A stretch of 35,000 nt of DNA from positions 32,501 through 67,500 of the forward strand of contig NEEC01000111.1 in NCBI GenBank assembly GCA_002189035.1, written 5' to 3'. The notes under the pieces are model-generated. The model was not told where the DNA came from and did not search any database. It worked only from the letters and a program-made list of their open reading frames with translations. This DNA is from Utricularia gibba (taxonomy: Eukaryota > Streptophyta > Magnoliopsida > Lamiales > Lentibulariaceae). The position numbers and the translations under genes are program-made. Positions 20,957-34,034 of this stretch are shown piece by piece; positions within the stretch are counted from its first letter, which is position 1; each line of letters begins with the position of its first letter.

Positions 20957-21849
20957 GGCCATTCTGGACGAGCCATCGCCTAGCATGCTCGAGCGCGGCG
21001 TGCGTCCCGCGCGAGGCCATGCCCGCCCATGTCCGAGCATGGCGCGCGGGCGGCGTCCCGCGGGAGACATTCCCCGCCCATGTCCGAGCATGGCGTGCAA
21101 GCGGGCGTCCCTTGTGAGTCATTCCCGCGCATGCTCGAGCATGGCGTGCGGGCGGGCGTCCCGCGCGAGGCCATCCCCGCGCATGTTCGATCATGGCGTG
21201 CGGGGGGCGTCCCGCGCGAGGGTGGGCCATGCCTCCCCGCCCATGTCCGAGCATGGCGGACGAGCCATCGCGGGCGGGCGTCCCGAGGCCATGCATTCCC
21301 CGCGCGGCGGCGTCCCGCGGGATGCCCATCGAGCATGGCGCGCGGGCGTCCCCGCGCGAGACATTCCCCGCGCATGCTCGAGCATGGCGTGCGGGCGGGC
21401 GTCCCGAGGCGCATGCGGGCGGCGTCCATGGCGAGTCACCGCCCACGCATGGCGTGCGGACGCCCGTCCCGCGCGAGACATCGAACGTGCTTGCTCGAGC
21501 ATCTTGAGGGGAACCCACCCCTACTCGCCCCGATGGAGGTGCTGCCTCCACGCCATGCCCACGGAGCCGGCGCCGCACGCCTGGGGCACACCGCCCCCCG
21601 AGGGTGGGCCGGGTGCCTCTCGAGACACCTCCCCCCTCAAGAAGGGAGAACATGCCAAAACCCAGGTGGCGGCACTGGACATCCAAATGTTGAAAAAAGC
21701 GTGGCTTTTTTCGGTGGGCCACAAGGCGCCCCGAGGGTGGGCCCAGTGCCTCCAGAGACACCTCCCCCCTCAAGAAGGGAGATCATGCCAAAAGGGAGGT
21801 GGCGGCACTGGACATCCAAATGCCCAAAAAAGCATGACTTTTCTCGAAA
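20957..21849 (+). repeat. Unit 26, mosaic expanded unit, 893 bp
   Basis: m1-m5 are normal. Positions 21218-21420 mix fragments from other parts of the unit: gagggtgggcca then tgcctcc (half-repeat start), ggacgagccatcgc (leader), and partial m2/m6/m7 pieces. The sequence then resumes in m8 (gtccatggcgagtcacc), an A marker. Confidence 0.85.
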
Positions 21850-22646
21850 GGCCATTCTGGACGAGCCATCGCCTAGCATGCTCGAGCGCGGCGTGCGTCC
21901 CGCGCGAGGCCATGCCCGCCCATGTCCGAGCATGGCGCGCGGCGGGCGTCCCGCGGGAGACATTCCCCGCCCATGTCCGAGCATGGCGTGCAAGCGGGCG
22001 TCCCTTGTGAGTCATTCCCCGCGCATGCTCGAGCATGGCGTGCGGCGGGCGTCCCGCGCGAGGCCATCCCCGCGCATGTTCGATCATGGCGTGCGGGGGT
22101 CCCGCGCGAGCCATGCCGCCCATGTCCGAGCATGGCCCCGCGCGAGACATTCCCCGCCCATGTCCGAGCATGGCGCGGGCGGGCGTCCCGCGCGAGACAT
22201 TCCCCGCGCATGCTCGAGCACGCGTCCCGCGCGAGACATTCCCCGCGCATGGCGTGCGGACGCCCGTGCGCGAGACATCGAACGTGCTTGCTCGAGCATC
22301 TTGAGGGGGAACCCACCCCTACTCGCCCCGATGGAGGTGCTGCCTCCACGCCATGCCCACGGAGCCGGCGCCGCACGCCTGGGGCACACCGCCCCCCGAG
22401 GGTGGGCCGGGTGCCTCTCGAGACACCTCCCCCTCAAGAAGGGAGAACATGCCAAAACCCAGGTGGCGGCACTGGACATCCAAATGTTGAAAAAAGCGTG
22501 GCTTTTTTCGGTGGGCCACAAGGCGCCCCGAGGGTGGGCCCAGTGCCTCCAGAGACACCTCCCCCCTCAAGAAGGGAGATCATGCCAAAAGGGAGGTGGC
22601 GGCACTGGACATCCAAATGCCCAAAAAAGCATGACTTTTCTCGAAA
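21850..22646 (+). repeat. Unit 27, type B, 797 bp
   Basis: m6a is truncated (catggccccgcgcgagac) near 22130 and m7 is truncated (gagcacgcgtcccg) near 22220. m8 is absent. Confidence 0.87.
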
Positions 22647-23478
22647 GGCCATTCTGGACGAGCCATCGCCTAGCATGCTCGAGCGCGGCGTGCGTCCCGC
22701 GCGAGGCCATGCCCGCCCATGTCCGAGCATGGCGCGCGGGCGGGCGTCCCGCGGGAGACATTCCCCGCCCATGTCCGAGCATGGCGTGCAAGCGGGCGTC
22801 CCTTGTGAGTCATTCCCCGCGCATGCTCGAGCATGGCGTGCGGGCGGGCGTCCCGCGCGAGGCCATCCCCGCGCATGTTCGATCATGGCGTGCGGGGGCG
22901 TCCGCGCGAGGCCATGCCCGCCCATGTCCGAGCATGGCGCGCGGGCGGGCGTCCGCGCGAGACATTCCCCGCCCATGTCCGAGCATGGCGTGCGGCGGGC
23001 GTCCCGCGCGAGACATTCCCCGCGCATGCTCGAGCATGGCGCGCGGGCGGCCGTCCCGCGCGAGACATTCCCCGCGCATGGCGTGCGGACGCCCGTCCCG
23101 CGCGAGACATCGAACGTGCTTGCTCGAGCATCTTGAGGGGGAACCCACCCCTACTCGCCCCGATGGAGGTGCTGCCTCCACGCCATGCCCACGGAGCCGG
23201 CGCCGCACGCCTGGGGCACACCGCCCCCGAGGGTGGGCCGGGTGCCTCTCGAGACACCTCCCCCCTCAAGAAGGGAGAACATGCCAAAACCCAGGTGGCG
23301 GCACTGGACATCCAAATGTTGAAAAAAGCGTGGCTTTTTTCGGTGGGCCACAAGGCGCCCCGAGGGTGGGCCCAGTGCCTCCAGAGACACCTCCCCCCTC
23401 AAGAAGGGAGATCATGCCAAAAGGGAGGTGGCGGCACTGGACATCCAAATGCCCAAAAAAGCATGACTTTTCTCGAAA
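22647..23478 (+). repeat. Unit 28, type B, 832 bp
   Basis: Regular B unit with m6a, m6b, m7, m9. Confidence 0.93.
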
Positions 23479-24307
23479 GGCCATTCTGGACGAGCCATCG
23501 CCTAGCATGCTCGAGCGCGGCGTGCGTCCCGCGCGAGGCCATGCCCGCCCATGTCCGAGCATGGCGCGGGCGGGCGTCCCGCGGGAGACATTCCCCGCCC
23601 ATGTCCGAGCATGGCGTGCAAGCGGGCGTCCCTTGTGAGTCATTCCCCGCGCATGCTCGAGCATGGCGTGCGGGCGGGCGTCCCGCGCGAGGCCATCCCC
23701 GCGCATGTTCGATCATGGCGTGCGGGGGGCGTCCCGCGCGAGGCCATGCCCGCCCATGTCCGAGCATGGCGTGCGGGCGGGCGTCCCGGGAGTCATTCCC
23801 CGCGCATGCTCGAGCATGGCGCGCGGGCGGCCGTCCCGCGCGAGACATTCCCCGCGCATGCGCAAGGCGTGCGGGCGGGCGTCCATGGCGAGTCACCGCC
23901 CCACGCATGGCGTGCGGACGCCCGTCCCGCGCGAGACATCGAACGTGCTTGCTCGAGCATCTTGAGGGGGAACCCACCCCTACTCGCCCCGATGGAGGTG
24001 CTGCCTCCACGCCATGCCCACGGAGCCGGCGCCGCACGCCTGGGGCACACCGCCCCCGAGGGTGGGCCGGGTGCCTCTCGAGACACCTCCCCCCTCAAGA
24101 AGGGAGAACATGCCAAAACCCAGGTGGCGGCACTGGACATCCAAATGTTGAAAAAAGCGTGGCTTTTTTCGGTGGGCCACAAGGCGCCCCGAGGGTGGGC
24201 CCAGTGCCTCCAGAGACACCTCCCCCCTCAAGAAGGGAGATCATGCCAAAAGGGAGGTGGCGGCACTGGACATCCAAATGCCCAAAAAAGCATGACTTTT
24301 CTCGAAA
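23479..24307 (+). repeat. Unit 29, type A, 829 bp
   Basis: A markers are present; m6 is cccgggagtcatt and m8 starts catgcgcaagg, three bases or so shorter. Confidence 0.91.
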
Positions 24308-25142
24308 GGCCATTCTGGACGAGCCATCGCCTAGCATGCTCGAGCGCGGCGTGCGTCCCGCGCGAGGCCATGCCCGCCCATGTCCGAGCATGGCGCGCGG
24401 GCGGGCGTCCCGCGGGAGACATTCCCCGCCCATGTCCGAGCATGGCGTGCAAGCGGGCGTCCCTTGTGAGTCATTCCCCGCGCATGCTCGAGCATGGCGT
24501 GCGGGCGGGCGTCCCGCGCGAGGCCATCCCCGCGCATGTTCGATCATGGCGTGCGGGGGGCGTCCCGCGCGAGGCCATGCCCGCCCATGTCCGAGCATGG
24601 CGTGCGGGCGGCGTCCCGTGGGAGTCATTCCCCGCGCATGCTCGAGCATGGCGCGCGGCGGCCGTCCCGCGCGAGACATTCCCCGCGCATGCTGAGCAAG
24701 GCGTGCGGGCGGGCGTCCATGGCGAGTCACCGCCCCACGCATGGCGTGCGGACGCCCGTCCCGCGCGAGACATCGAACGTGCTTGCTCGAGCATCTTGAG
24801 GGGGAACCCACCCCTACTCGCCCCGATGGAGGTGCTGCCTCCACGCCATGCCCACGGAGCCGGCGCCGCACGCCTGGGGCACACCGCCCCCCGAGGGTGG
24901 GCCGGGTGCCTCTCGAGACACCTCCCCCCTCAAGAAGGGAGAACATGCCAAAACCCAGGTGGCGGCACTGGACATCCAAATGTTGAAAAAAGCGTGGCTT
25001 TTTTCGGTGGGCACAAAGGCGCCCCGAGGGTGGGCCCAGTGCCTCCAGAGACACCTCCCCCCTCAAGAAGGGAGATCATGCCAAAAGGGAGGTGGCGGCA
25101 CTGGACATCCAAATGCCCAAAAAAGCATGACTTTTCTCGAAA
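24308..25142 (+). repeat. Unit 30, type A, 835 bp
   Basis: Regular A unit with the ctgagcaagg form of m8. gggcacaaagg replaces gggccacaagg after the hairpin. Confidence 0.93.
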
Positions 25143-25935
25143 GGCCATTCTGGACGAGCCATCGCCTAGCATGCTCGAGCGCGGCGTGCGTCCCGCGCGA
25201 GGCCATGCCCGCCCATGTCCGAGCATGGCGCGCGGGGGCGTCCCGCGGGAGACATTCCCCGCCCATGTCCGAGCATGGCGTGCAAGCGGGCGTCCCTTGT
25301 GAGTCATTCCCCGCGCATGCTCGAGCATGGCGTGCGGCGGGCGTCCCGCGCGAGGCCATCCCGCGCATGTTCGATCATGGCGTGCGGGGGCGTCCCGCGC
25401 CATGCCCGCCCATGTCGAGCAGCGTCCCGCGCCATTCCCCGCCCATGTCCGAGCATGGCGCGGGCGGGCGTCCCGCGCGAGACATTCCCCGCGCATGCTC
25501 GAGCATGGGCGCGGGCGCCGTCCGCGCCCCCGCGCATGGCGTGCGGACGCCCGTCCCGCGCGAGACATCGAACGTGCTTGCTCGAGCATCTTGAGGGGAA
25601 CCCACCCCTACTCGCCCCGATGGAGGTGCTGCCTCCACGCCATGCCCACGGAGCCGGCGCCGCACGCCTGGGGCACACCGCCCCCCGAGGGTGGGCCGGG
25701 TGCCTCTCGAGACACCTCCCCCCTCAAGAAGGGAGAACATGCCAAAACCCAGGTGGCGGCACTGGACATCCAAATGTTGAAAAAAGCGTGGCTTTTTTCG
25801 GTGGGCCACAAGGCGCCCCGAGGGTGGGCCCAGTGCCTCCAGAGACACCTCCCCCCTCAGAAGGGAGATCATGCCAAAAGGGAGGTGGCGGCACTGGACA
25901 TCCAAATGCCCAAAAAAGCATGACTTTTCTCGAAA
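25143..25935 (+). repeat. Unit 31, type B, 793 bp
   Basis: The m5/m6a/m6b region is eroded (ccgcgccatgcccgcc; catgtcgagcagcgtcccg) near 25395-25440. m8 is absent. Confidence 0.86.
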
Positions 25936-26761
25936 GGCCATTCTGGACGAGCCATCGCCTAGCATGCTCGAGCGCGGCGTGCGTCCCGCGCGAGGCCATG
26001 CCCGCCCATGTCCGAGCATGGCGCGCGGGCGGGCGTCCCGCGGAGACATTCCCCGCCCATGTCCGAGCATGGCGTGCAAGCGGGCGTCCCTTGTGAGTCA
26101 TTCCCCGCGCATGCTCGAGCATGGCGTGCGGGCGGGCGTCCCGCGCAGGCCATCCCCGCGCATGTTCGATCATGGCGTGCGGGGGGCGTCCGCGCGAGGC
26201 CATGCCCGCCCATGTCCGAGCATGGCGCGCGGGCGGCGTCCGCGCGAGACATTCCCCGCCCATGTCCGAGCATGGCGTGCGGGCGGGCGCCGCGCGAGAC
26301 ATTCCCCGCGCATGCTCGAGCATGGCGCGCGGGCGGCCGTCCCCGCGAGACATTCCCGCGCATGGCGTGCGGACGCCCGTCCGCGCGAGACATCGAACGT
26401 GCTTGCTCGAGCATCTTGAGGGGGAACCCACCCCTACTCGCCCCGATGGAGGTGCTGCCTCCACGCCATGCCCACGGAGCCGGCGCCGCACGCCTGGGGC
26501 ACACCGCCCCCGAGGGTGGGCCGGGTGCCTCTCGAGACACCTCCCCCCTCAAGAAGGGAGAACATGCCAAAACCCAGGTGGCGGCACTGGACATCCAAAT
26601 GTTGAAAAAAGCGTGGCTTTTTTCGGTGGGCCACAAGGCGCCCCGAGGGTGGGCCCAGTGCCTCCAGAGACACCTCCCCCCTCAAGAAGGGAGATCATGC
26701 CAAAAGGGAGGTGGCGGCACTGGACATCCAAATGCCCAAAAAAGCATGACTTTTCTCGAAA
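25936..26761 (+). repeat. Unit 32, type B, 826 bp
   Basis: Regular B unit with minor single-base losses (cgcggagac, gcgcaggcc, gggcgccgcgcg). Confidence 0.92.
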
Positions 26762-27590
26762 GGCCATTCTGGACGAGCCATCGCCTAGCATGCTCGAGCG
26801 CGGCGTGCGTCCCGCGCGAGGCCATGCCCGCCCATGTCCGAGCATGGCGCGCGGGCGGGCGTCCCGCGGGAGACATTCCCCGCCCATGTCCGAGCATGGC
26901 GTGCAAGCGGGCGTCCCTTGTGAGTCATTCCCCGCGCATGCTCGAGCATGGCGTGCGGGCGGGCGTCCCGCGCGAGGCCATCCCCGCGCATGTTCGATCA
27001 TGGCGTGCGGGGGGGCGTCCCGCGCGAGGCCATGCCCGCCCATGTCCGAGCATGGCGTGCGGGCGGGCGTCCCGTGGGAGTCATTCCCCGCGCATGCTCG
27101 AGCATGGCGCGCGGGCCGTCCCGCGCGAGACATTCCCCGCGCATGCTGAGCAAGGCGTGCGGGCGGGCGTCCATGGCGAGTCACCGCCCCACGCATGGCG
27201 TGCGGACGCCCGTCCGCGCGAGACATCGAACGTGCTTGCTCGAGCATCTTGAGGGGGAACCCACCCCTACTCGCCCCGATGGAGGTGCTGCCTCCACGCC
27301 ATGCCCACGGAGCCGGCGCCGCACGCCTGGGGCACACCGCCCCCGAGGTGGGCCGGGTGCCTCTCGAGACACCTCCCCCCTCAAGAAGGGAGAACATGCC
27401 AAAACCCAGGTGCGGCACTGGACATCCAAATGTTGAAAAAAGCGTGGCTTTTTTCGGTGGGCCACAAGGCGCCCGAGGGTGGGCCCAGTGCCTCCAGAGA
27501 CACCTCCCCCCTCAAGAAGGGAGATCATGCCAAAAGGGAGGTGCGGCACTGGACATCCAAATGCCCAAAAAAGCATGACTTTTCTCGAAA
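26762..27590 (+). repeat. Unit 33, type A, 829 bp
   Basis: Regular A unit with the ctgagcaagg form of m8. Both half-repeats read ggtgcggcactgg, one g-g-c step short. Confidence 0.93.
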
Positions 27591-28413
27591 GGCCATTCTG
27601 GACGAGCCATCGCCTAGCATGCTCGAGCGCGGCGTGCGTCCCGCGCGGCCATGCCCGCCCATGTCCGAGCATGGCGCGCGCGGGCGTCCCGCGGGAGACA
27701 TTCCCCGCCCATGTCCGAGCATGGCGCAAGCGGGCGTCCCTTGTGAGTCATTCCCCGCGCATGCTCGAGCATGGCGTGCGGCGGGCGTCCCGCGCGAGGC
27801 CATCCCGCGCATGTTCGATCATGGCGTGCGGGGGGCGTCCCGCGCGAGGCCATGCCCGCCCATGTCCGAGCATGGCGTGCGGCGGGCGTCCCGTGGAGTC
27901 ATTCCCCGCGCATGCTCGAGCATGGCGCGCGCGGCGGCCGTCCCGCGCGAGACATTCCCGCGCATGCTGGAGCAAGGCGTGCGGGCGGCGTCCATGGCGA
28001 GTCACCGCCCCACGCATGGCGTGCGGACGCCCGTCCCGCGCGAGACATCGAACGTGCTTGCTCGAGCATCTTGAGGGGAACCCACCCCTACTCCCCGATG
28101 GAGGTGCTGCCTCCACGCCATGCCCACGGAGCCGGCGCCGCACGCCTGGGCACACCGCCCCCCCGAGGGTGGGCCGGGTGCCTCTCGAGACACCTCCCCC
28201 CTCAAGAAGGGAGAACATGCCAAAACCCAGGTGGCGGCACTGGACATCCAAATGTTGAAAAAAGCGTGGCTTTTTTCGGTGGGCCACAAGGCGCCCCGAG
28301 GGTGGGCCCAGTGCCTCCAGAGACACCTCCCCCCTCAAGAAGGGAGATCATGCCAAAAGGAGGTGGCGGCACTGGACATCCAAATGCCCAAAAAAGCATG
28401 ACTTTTCTCGAAA
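27591..28413 (+). repeat. Unit 34, type A, 823 bp
   Basis: A markers are present with the ctggagcaagg form of m8. m3 begins catggcgcaagcggg. Confidence 0.91.
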
Positions 28414-29194
28414 GGCCATTCTGGACGAGCCATCGCCTAGCATGCTCGAGCGCGGCGTGCGTCCCGCGCGAGGCCATGCCCGCCCATGTCCGAGCATGGC
28501 GCGCGGGCGGGCGTCCCGCGGGAGACATTCCCCGCCCATGTCCGAGCATGGCGTGCAAGCGGGCGTCCCTTGTGAGTCATTCCCCGCGCATGCTCGAGCA
28601 TGGCGTGCGGGCGGGCGTCCCGCGCGAGGCCATCCCCGCGCATGTTCGATCATGGCGTGCGGGGGGTCCCGCGCGAGGCCATGCCCGCCCATGTCGAGCA
28701 TGTGCGGGTCATTCCCCGCGCATGCTCGAGCATGGCGCGCGGCGGCCGTCCCGCGCGAGACATTCCCCGCGCATGCGCGGCGTGACATTCCCCGCATGGC
28801 GTGCGGACGCCCGTCCCGCGCGAGACATCGAACGTGCTTGCTCGAGCATCTTGAGGGGAACCCACCCCTACTCGCCCCGATGGAGGTGCTGCCTCCACGC
28901 CATGCCCACGGAGCCGGCGCCGCACGCCTGGGGCACACCGCCCCCCGAGGGTGGGCCGGGTGCCTCTCGAGACACCTCCCCCCTCAAGAAGGGAGAACAT
29001 GCCAAAACCCAGGTGGCGGCACTGGACATCCAAATGTTGAAAAAAGCGTGGCTTTTTTCGGTGGCCACAAGGCGCCCCGAGGGTGGGCCCAGTGCCTCCA
29101 GAGACACCTCCCCCCTCAAGAAGGGAGATCATGCCAAAAGGGAGGTGCGGCACTGGACATCCAAATGCCCAAAAAAGCATGACTTTTCTCGAAA
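28414..29194 (+). repeat. Unit 35, eroded, probably type A, 781 bp
   Basis: m6 is cut to catgtcgagcatgtgcgg then gtcattcc near 28690, and m8 is reduced to catgcgcggcgtgacattcc near 28773. One monomer between m5 and m7 favours A. Confidence 0.72.
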
Positions 29195-29922
29195 GGCCAT
29201 TCTGGACGAGCCATCGCCTAGCATGCTCGAGCGCGGCGTGCGTCCCCGCGTGCCCTGTGGCATGCCGCGCGGGCGGGCGGGCTTTGGAGGGCGGGTCGGG
29301 CGCCCAAGTCATTCCCCGCGCATGCTCGAGCATGGCGTGCGGGCGGGCGTCCCGCGCGAGGCCATCCCCGCGCATGTTCGATCATGGCGTGCGGGGGGGG
29401 TCCCGCGCGAGGCCATGCCCGCCCATGTCCGAGCATGGCGGGCGTCCCGCGCGAGTCATGTCCCCGCGCATGCTCTCGAGCATGGCGCGCGGGCGGCCGT
29501 CCCGCGCGAGACATTCCCCGCGCATGGCATGCGGAGTCACCGTCCCGCGCGAGACATCGAACGTGCTTGCTCGAGCATCTTGAGGGGGAACCCACCCCTA
29601 CTCGCCCCGATGGAGGTGCTGCCTCCACGCCATGCCCACGGAGCCGGCGCCGCACGCCTGGGGCACACCGCCCCCCGAGGTGGGCCGGGTGCCTCTCGAG
29701 ACACCTCCCCCCTCAAGAAGGAGAACATGCCAAAACCCAGGTGGCGGCACTGGACATCCAAATGTTGAAAAAAGCGTGGCTTTTTTCGGTGGGCCACAAG
29801 GCGCCCCGAGGGTGGCCCAGTGCCTCCAGAGACACCTCCCCCCTCAAGAAGGGAGATCATGCCAAAAGGAGGTGGCGGCACTGGACATCCAAATGCCCAA
29901 AAAAGCATGACTTTTCTCGAAA
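29195..29922 (+). repeat. Unit 36, m1-m3 replaced, 728 bp
   Basis: After gcgtgcgtcc, positions 29247-29308 (including gccctgtggcatgccg and gctttggagggcgggtcgg) do not match m1-m3. The unit resumes at gtcattccccgcg, the end of m3. A gagtcaccg remnant in m8/m9 near 29535 favours A. Confidence 0.78.
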
Positions 29923-30720
29923 GGCCATTCTGGACGAGCCATCGCCTAGCATGCTCGAGCGCGGCGTGCGTCCCGCGCGAGGCCATGCCCGCCCATGTCC
30001 GAGCATGGCGCGCGCGGCGCGGCGTCCCGCGGGAGACATTCCCCGCCCATGTCCGAGCATGGCGTGCAAGCGGGCGTCCCTTGTGAGTCATTCCCCGCGC
30101 ATGCTCGAGCATGGCGTGCGGCGGCGTCCCGCGCGAGGCCATCCCGCGCATGTTCGATCATGGCGTGCGGGGCGTCCCGCGCGAGGCCATGCCCGCCCAT
30201 GTCCGAGCATGGCGCGCCCGCGCGAGCCGCGCATGTCCGAGCATGGCGTTCCCGCGCGAGACATTCCCGCGCATGCTCGAGCATGGCGCGCGGCGCGTCC
30301 CGCGCGAGACATTCCCCGCGCATGGCGTGCGGACGCCCGTCCCGCGCGAGACATCGAACGTGCTTGCTCGAGCATCTTGAGGGGAACCCACCCCTACTCG
30401 CCCCGATGGAGGTGCTGCCTCCACGCCATGCCCACGGAGCCGGCGCCGCACGCCTGGGGCACACCGCCCCCCGAGGGTGGGCCGGGTGCCTCTCGAGACA
30501 CCTCCCCCCTCAAGAAGGGAGAACATGCCAAAACCCAGGTGGCGGCACTGGACATCCAAATGTTGAAAAAAGCGTGGCTTTTTTCGGTGGCCACAAGGCG
30601 CCCCGAGGGTGGGCCCAGTGCCTCCAGAGACACCTCCCCCCTCAAGAAGGGAGATCATGCCAAAAGGAGGTGGCGGCACTGGACATCCAAATGCCCAAAA
30701 AAGCATGACTTTTCTCGAAA
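29923..30720 (+). repeat. Unit 37, type B, 798 bp
   Basis: m6a is shortened (gcgcgcccgcgcgagccgcg) and m6b is shortened (catggcgttcccgcg) near 30210-30260. m8 is absent. Confidence 0.85.
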
Positions 30721-31545
30721 GGCCATTCTGGACGAGCCATCGCCTAGCATGCTCGAGCGCGGCGTGCGTCCCGCGCGAGGCCATGCCCGCCCATGTCCGA
30801 GCATGGCGCGCGGGCGGGCGTCCCGCGGGAGACATTCCCCGCCCATGTCCGAGCATGGCGTGCAAGCGGGCGTCCCTTGTGAGTCATTCCCCGCGCATGC
30901 TCGAGCATGGCGTGCGGCGGGCGTCCCGCGCGAGGCCATCCCCGCGCATGTTCGATCATGGCGTGCGGGGGGCGTCCCGCGCGAGGCCATGCCCGCCCAT
31001 GTCCGAGCATGGCGCGCGGCGGGCGTCCCGCGCGAGACATTCCCCGCCCATGCGAGCATGGCGTGCGCGGGCGTCCCGCGCGAGACATTCCCCGCGCATG
31101 CTCGAGCATGGCGCGCGGGCGGCCGCGCGCGAGACATTCCCCGCGCATGGCGTGCGGACGCCCGTCCCGCGCGAGACATCGAACGTGCTTGCTCGAGCAT
31201 CTTGAGGGGAACCCACCCCTACTCGCCCCGATGGAGGTGCTGCCTCCACGCCATGCCCACGGAGCCGGCGCCGCACGCCTGGGGCACACCGCCCCCGAGG
31301 GTGGGCCGGGTGCCTCTCGAGACACCTCCCCCCTCAAGAAGGGAGAACATGCCAAAACCCAGGTGGCGGCACTGGACATCCAAATGTTGAAAAAAGCGTG
31401 GCTTTTTTCGTGGGCCACAAGGCGCCCCGAGGGTGGGCCCAGTGCCTCCAGAGACACCTCCCCCCTCAAGAAGGGAGATCATGCCAAAAGGGAGGTGGCG
31501 GCACTGGACATCCAAATGCCCAAAAAAGCATGACTTTTCTCGAAA
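30721..31545 (+). repeat. Unit 38, type B, 825 bp
   Basis: m6a is present and m6b starts catgcgagcatgg. m8 is absent, and the first T-arm is followed by cgtggg with one g lost. Confidence 0.9.
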
Positions 31546-32376
31546 GGCCATTCTGGACGAGCCATCGCCTAGCATGCTCGAGCGCGGCGTGCGTCCCGCG
31601 CGAGGCCATGCCCGCCCATGTCCGAGCATGGCGCGCGGGCATGCGTCCCGCGGGAGACATTCCCGCCCATGTCCGAGCATGGCGTGCAAGCGGGCGTCCC
31701 TTGTGAGTCATTCCCCGCGCATCGAGCATGGCGTGCGGGGCGGGCGTCCCGCGCGAGGCCATCCCGCGCATGTTCGATCATGGCGTGCGGGGGGCGTCCC
31801 GCGCGAGGCCATGCCCGCCCATGTCCGAGCATGGCGTGCGGCGGGCGTCCCGTGGGAGTCATTCCCCGCGCATGCTCGAGCATGGCGCGCGGGCGGCCGT
31901 CCCGCGCGAGACATTCCCGCGCATGCTGAGCAAGGCGTGCGGGCGGGCGTCCATGGCGAGTCACCGCCCCACGCATGGCGTGCGGACGCCCGTCCCGCGC
32001 GCGACATCGAACGTGCTTGCTCGAGCATCTTGAGGGGGAACCCACCCCTACTCGCCCCGATGGAGGTGCTGCCTCCACGCCATGCCCACGGAGCCGGCGC
32101 CGCACGCCTGGGGCACACCGCCCCCCGAGGGTGGCCGGGTGCCTCTCGAGACACCTCCCCCCTCAAGAAAGGGAGAACATGCCAAAACCCAGGTGGCGGC
32201 ACTGGACATCCAAATGTTGAAAAAAGCGTGGCTTTTTTCGGTGGGCCACAAGGCGCCCCGAGGGTGGGCCCAGTGCCTCCAGAGACACCTCCCCCCTCAA
32301 GAAGGGAGATCATGCCAAAAGGGAGGTGGCGGCACTGGACATCCAAATGCCCAAAAAAGCATGACTTTTCTCGAAA
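31546..32376 (+). repeat. Unit 39, type A, 831 bp
   Basis: A markers are present with the ctgagcaagg form of m8. m4 starts catcgagcatgg, so its palindrome is broken; m2 has gcgggcatgcgtccc near 31637. Confidence 0.91.
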
Positions 32377-33202
32377 GGCCATTCTGGACGAGCCATCGCC
32401 TAGCATGCTCGAGCGCGGCGTGCGTCCCGCGCGAGGCCATGCCCGCCCATGTCCGAGCATGGCGCGCGGGCGGGCGTCCCGCGGGAGACATTCCCCGCCC
32501 ATGTCCGAGCACAAGCGGGCGTCCCTTGTGAGTCATTCCCCGCGCATGCTCGAGCATGGCGTGCGGGCGGGCGTCCCGCGCGAGCCATCCCCATCATGTT
32601 CGATCATGGCGTGCGGGGGGCGTCCGTCCCGCGCGAGGCCATGCCCGCCCATGTCCGAGCATGGCGCGCGGGCGGGCGTCCGCGCGAGACATTCCCCGCC
32701 ATGTCCGAGCATGGCGTGCGGGCGGGCGTCCCGCGCGAGACATTCCCCGCGCATGCTCGAGCATGGCGCGCGGGCGGCCGTCCCGCGCGAGACATCCCCG
32801 CGCATGGCGTGCGGACGCCCGTCCCGCGCGAGACATCGAACGTGCTTGCTCGAGCATCTTTGGGGGAACCCACCCCTACTCGCCCCGATGGAGGTGCTGC
32901 CTCCACGCCATGCCCACGGAGCCGGCGCCGCACGCCTGGGGCACACCGCCCCCCGAGGGTGGGCCGGGTGCCTCTCGAGACACCTCCCCCCTCAAGAAGG
33001 GAGAACATGCCAAAACCCAGGTGGCGGCACTGGACATCCAAATGTTGAAAAAAGCGTGGCTTTTTTCGTGGGCCACAAGGCGCCCCGAGGTGGGCCCAGT
33101 GCCTCCAGAGACACCTCCCCCCTCAAGAAGGGAGATCATGCCAAAAGGGAGGTGGCGGCACTGGACATCCAAATGCCCAAAAAAGCATGACTTTTCTCGA
33201 AA
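32377..33202 (+). repeat. Unit 40, type B, 826 bp
   Basis: m3 is clipped (gagcacaagcggg), m5 starts catcatgttcg, and the linker begins cttTgggggaacc instead of cttgagggggaacc near 32858. Confidence 0.9.
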
Positions 33203-34034
33203 GGCCATTCTGGACGAGCCATCGCCTAGCATGCTCGAGCGCGGCGTGCGTCCCGCGCGAGGCCATGCCCGCCCATGTCCGAGCATGGCGCGCGGGCGGG
33301 CGTCCCGCGGGAGACATTCCCGCCCATGTCCGAGCATGGCGTGCAAGCGGGCGTCCCTTGTGAGTCATTCCCCGCGCATGCTCGAGCATGGCGTGCGGGC
33401 GGGCGTCCCGCGCGAGGCCATCCCCGCGCATGTTCGATCATGGCGTGCGGGGGGCGTCCCGCGCGAGGCCATGCCCGCCCATGTCCGAGCATGGCGTGCG
33501 GGCGGGCGTCCCGTGGGAGTCATTCCCCGCGCATGCTCGAGCATGGCGCGCGGGCGGCCGTCCCGCGCGAGACATTCCCCGCGCATGCTGAGCAAGGCGT
33601 GCGGGCGGCGTCCATGGCGAGTCACCGCCCCACGCATGGCGTGCGGACGCCCGTCCCGCGCGAGACATCGAACGTGCTTGCTCGAGCATCTTGAGGGGGA
33701 ACCCACCCCTACTCGCCCCGATGGAGGTGCTGCCTCCACGCCATGCCCACGGAGCCGGCGCCGCACGCCTGGGGCACACCGCCCCCGAGGGTGGGCCGGG
33801 TGCCTCTCGAGACACCTCCCCCCTCAAGAAGGGAGAACATGCCAAAACCCAGGTGGCGGCACTGGACATCCAAATGTTGAAAAAAGCGTGGCTTTTTTCG
33901 GTGGGCCACAAGGCGCCCGAGGGTGGGCCCAGTGCCTCCAGAGACACCTCCCCCCTCAAGAAGGGAGATCATGCCAAAAGGGAGTGGCGGCACTGGACAT
34001 CCAAATGCCCAAAAAAGCATGACTTTTCTCGAAA
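33203..34034 (+). repeat. Unit 41, type A, 832 bp
   Basis: Regular A unit with the ctgagcaagg form of m8. Confidence 0.93.
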
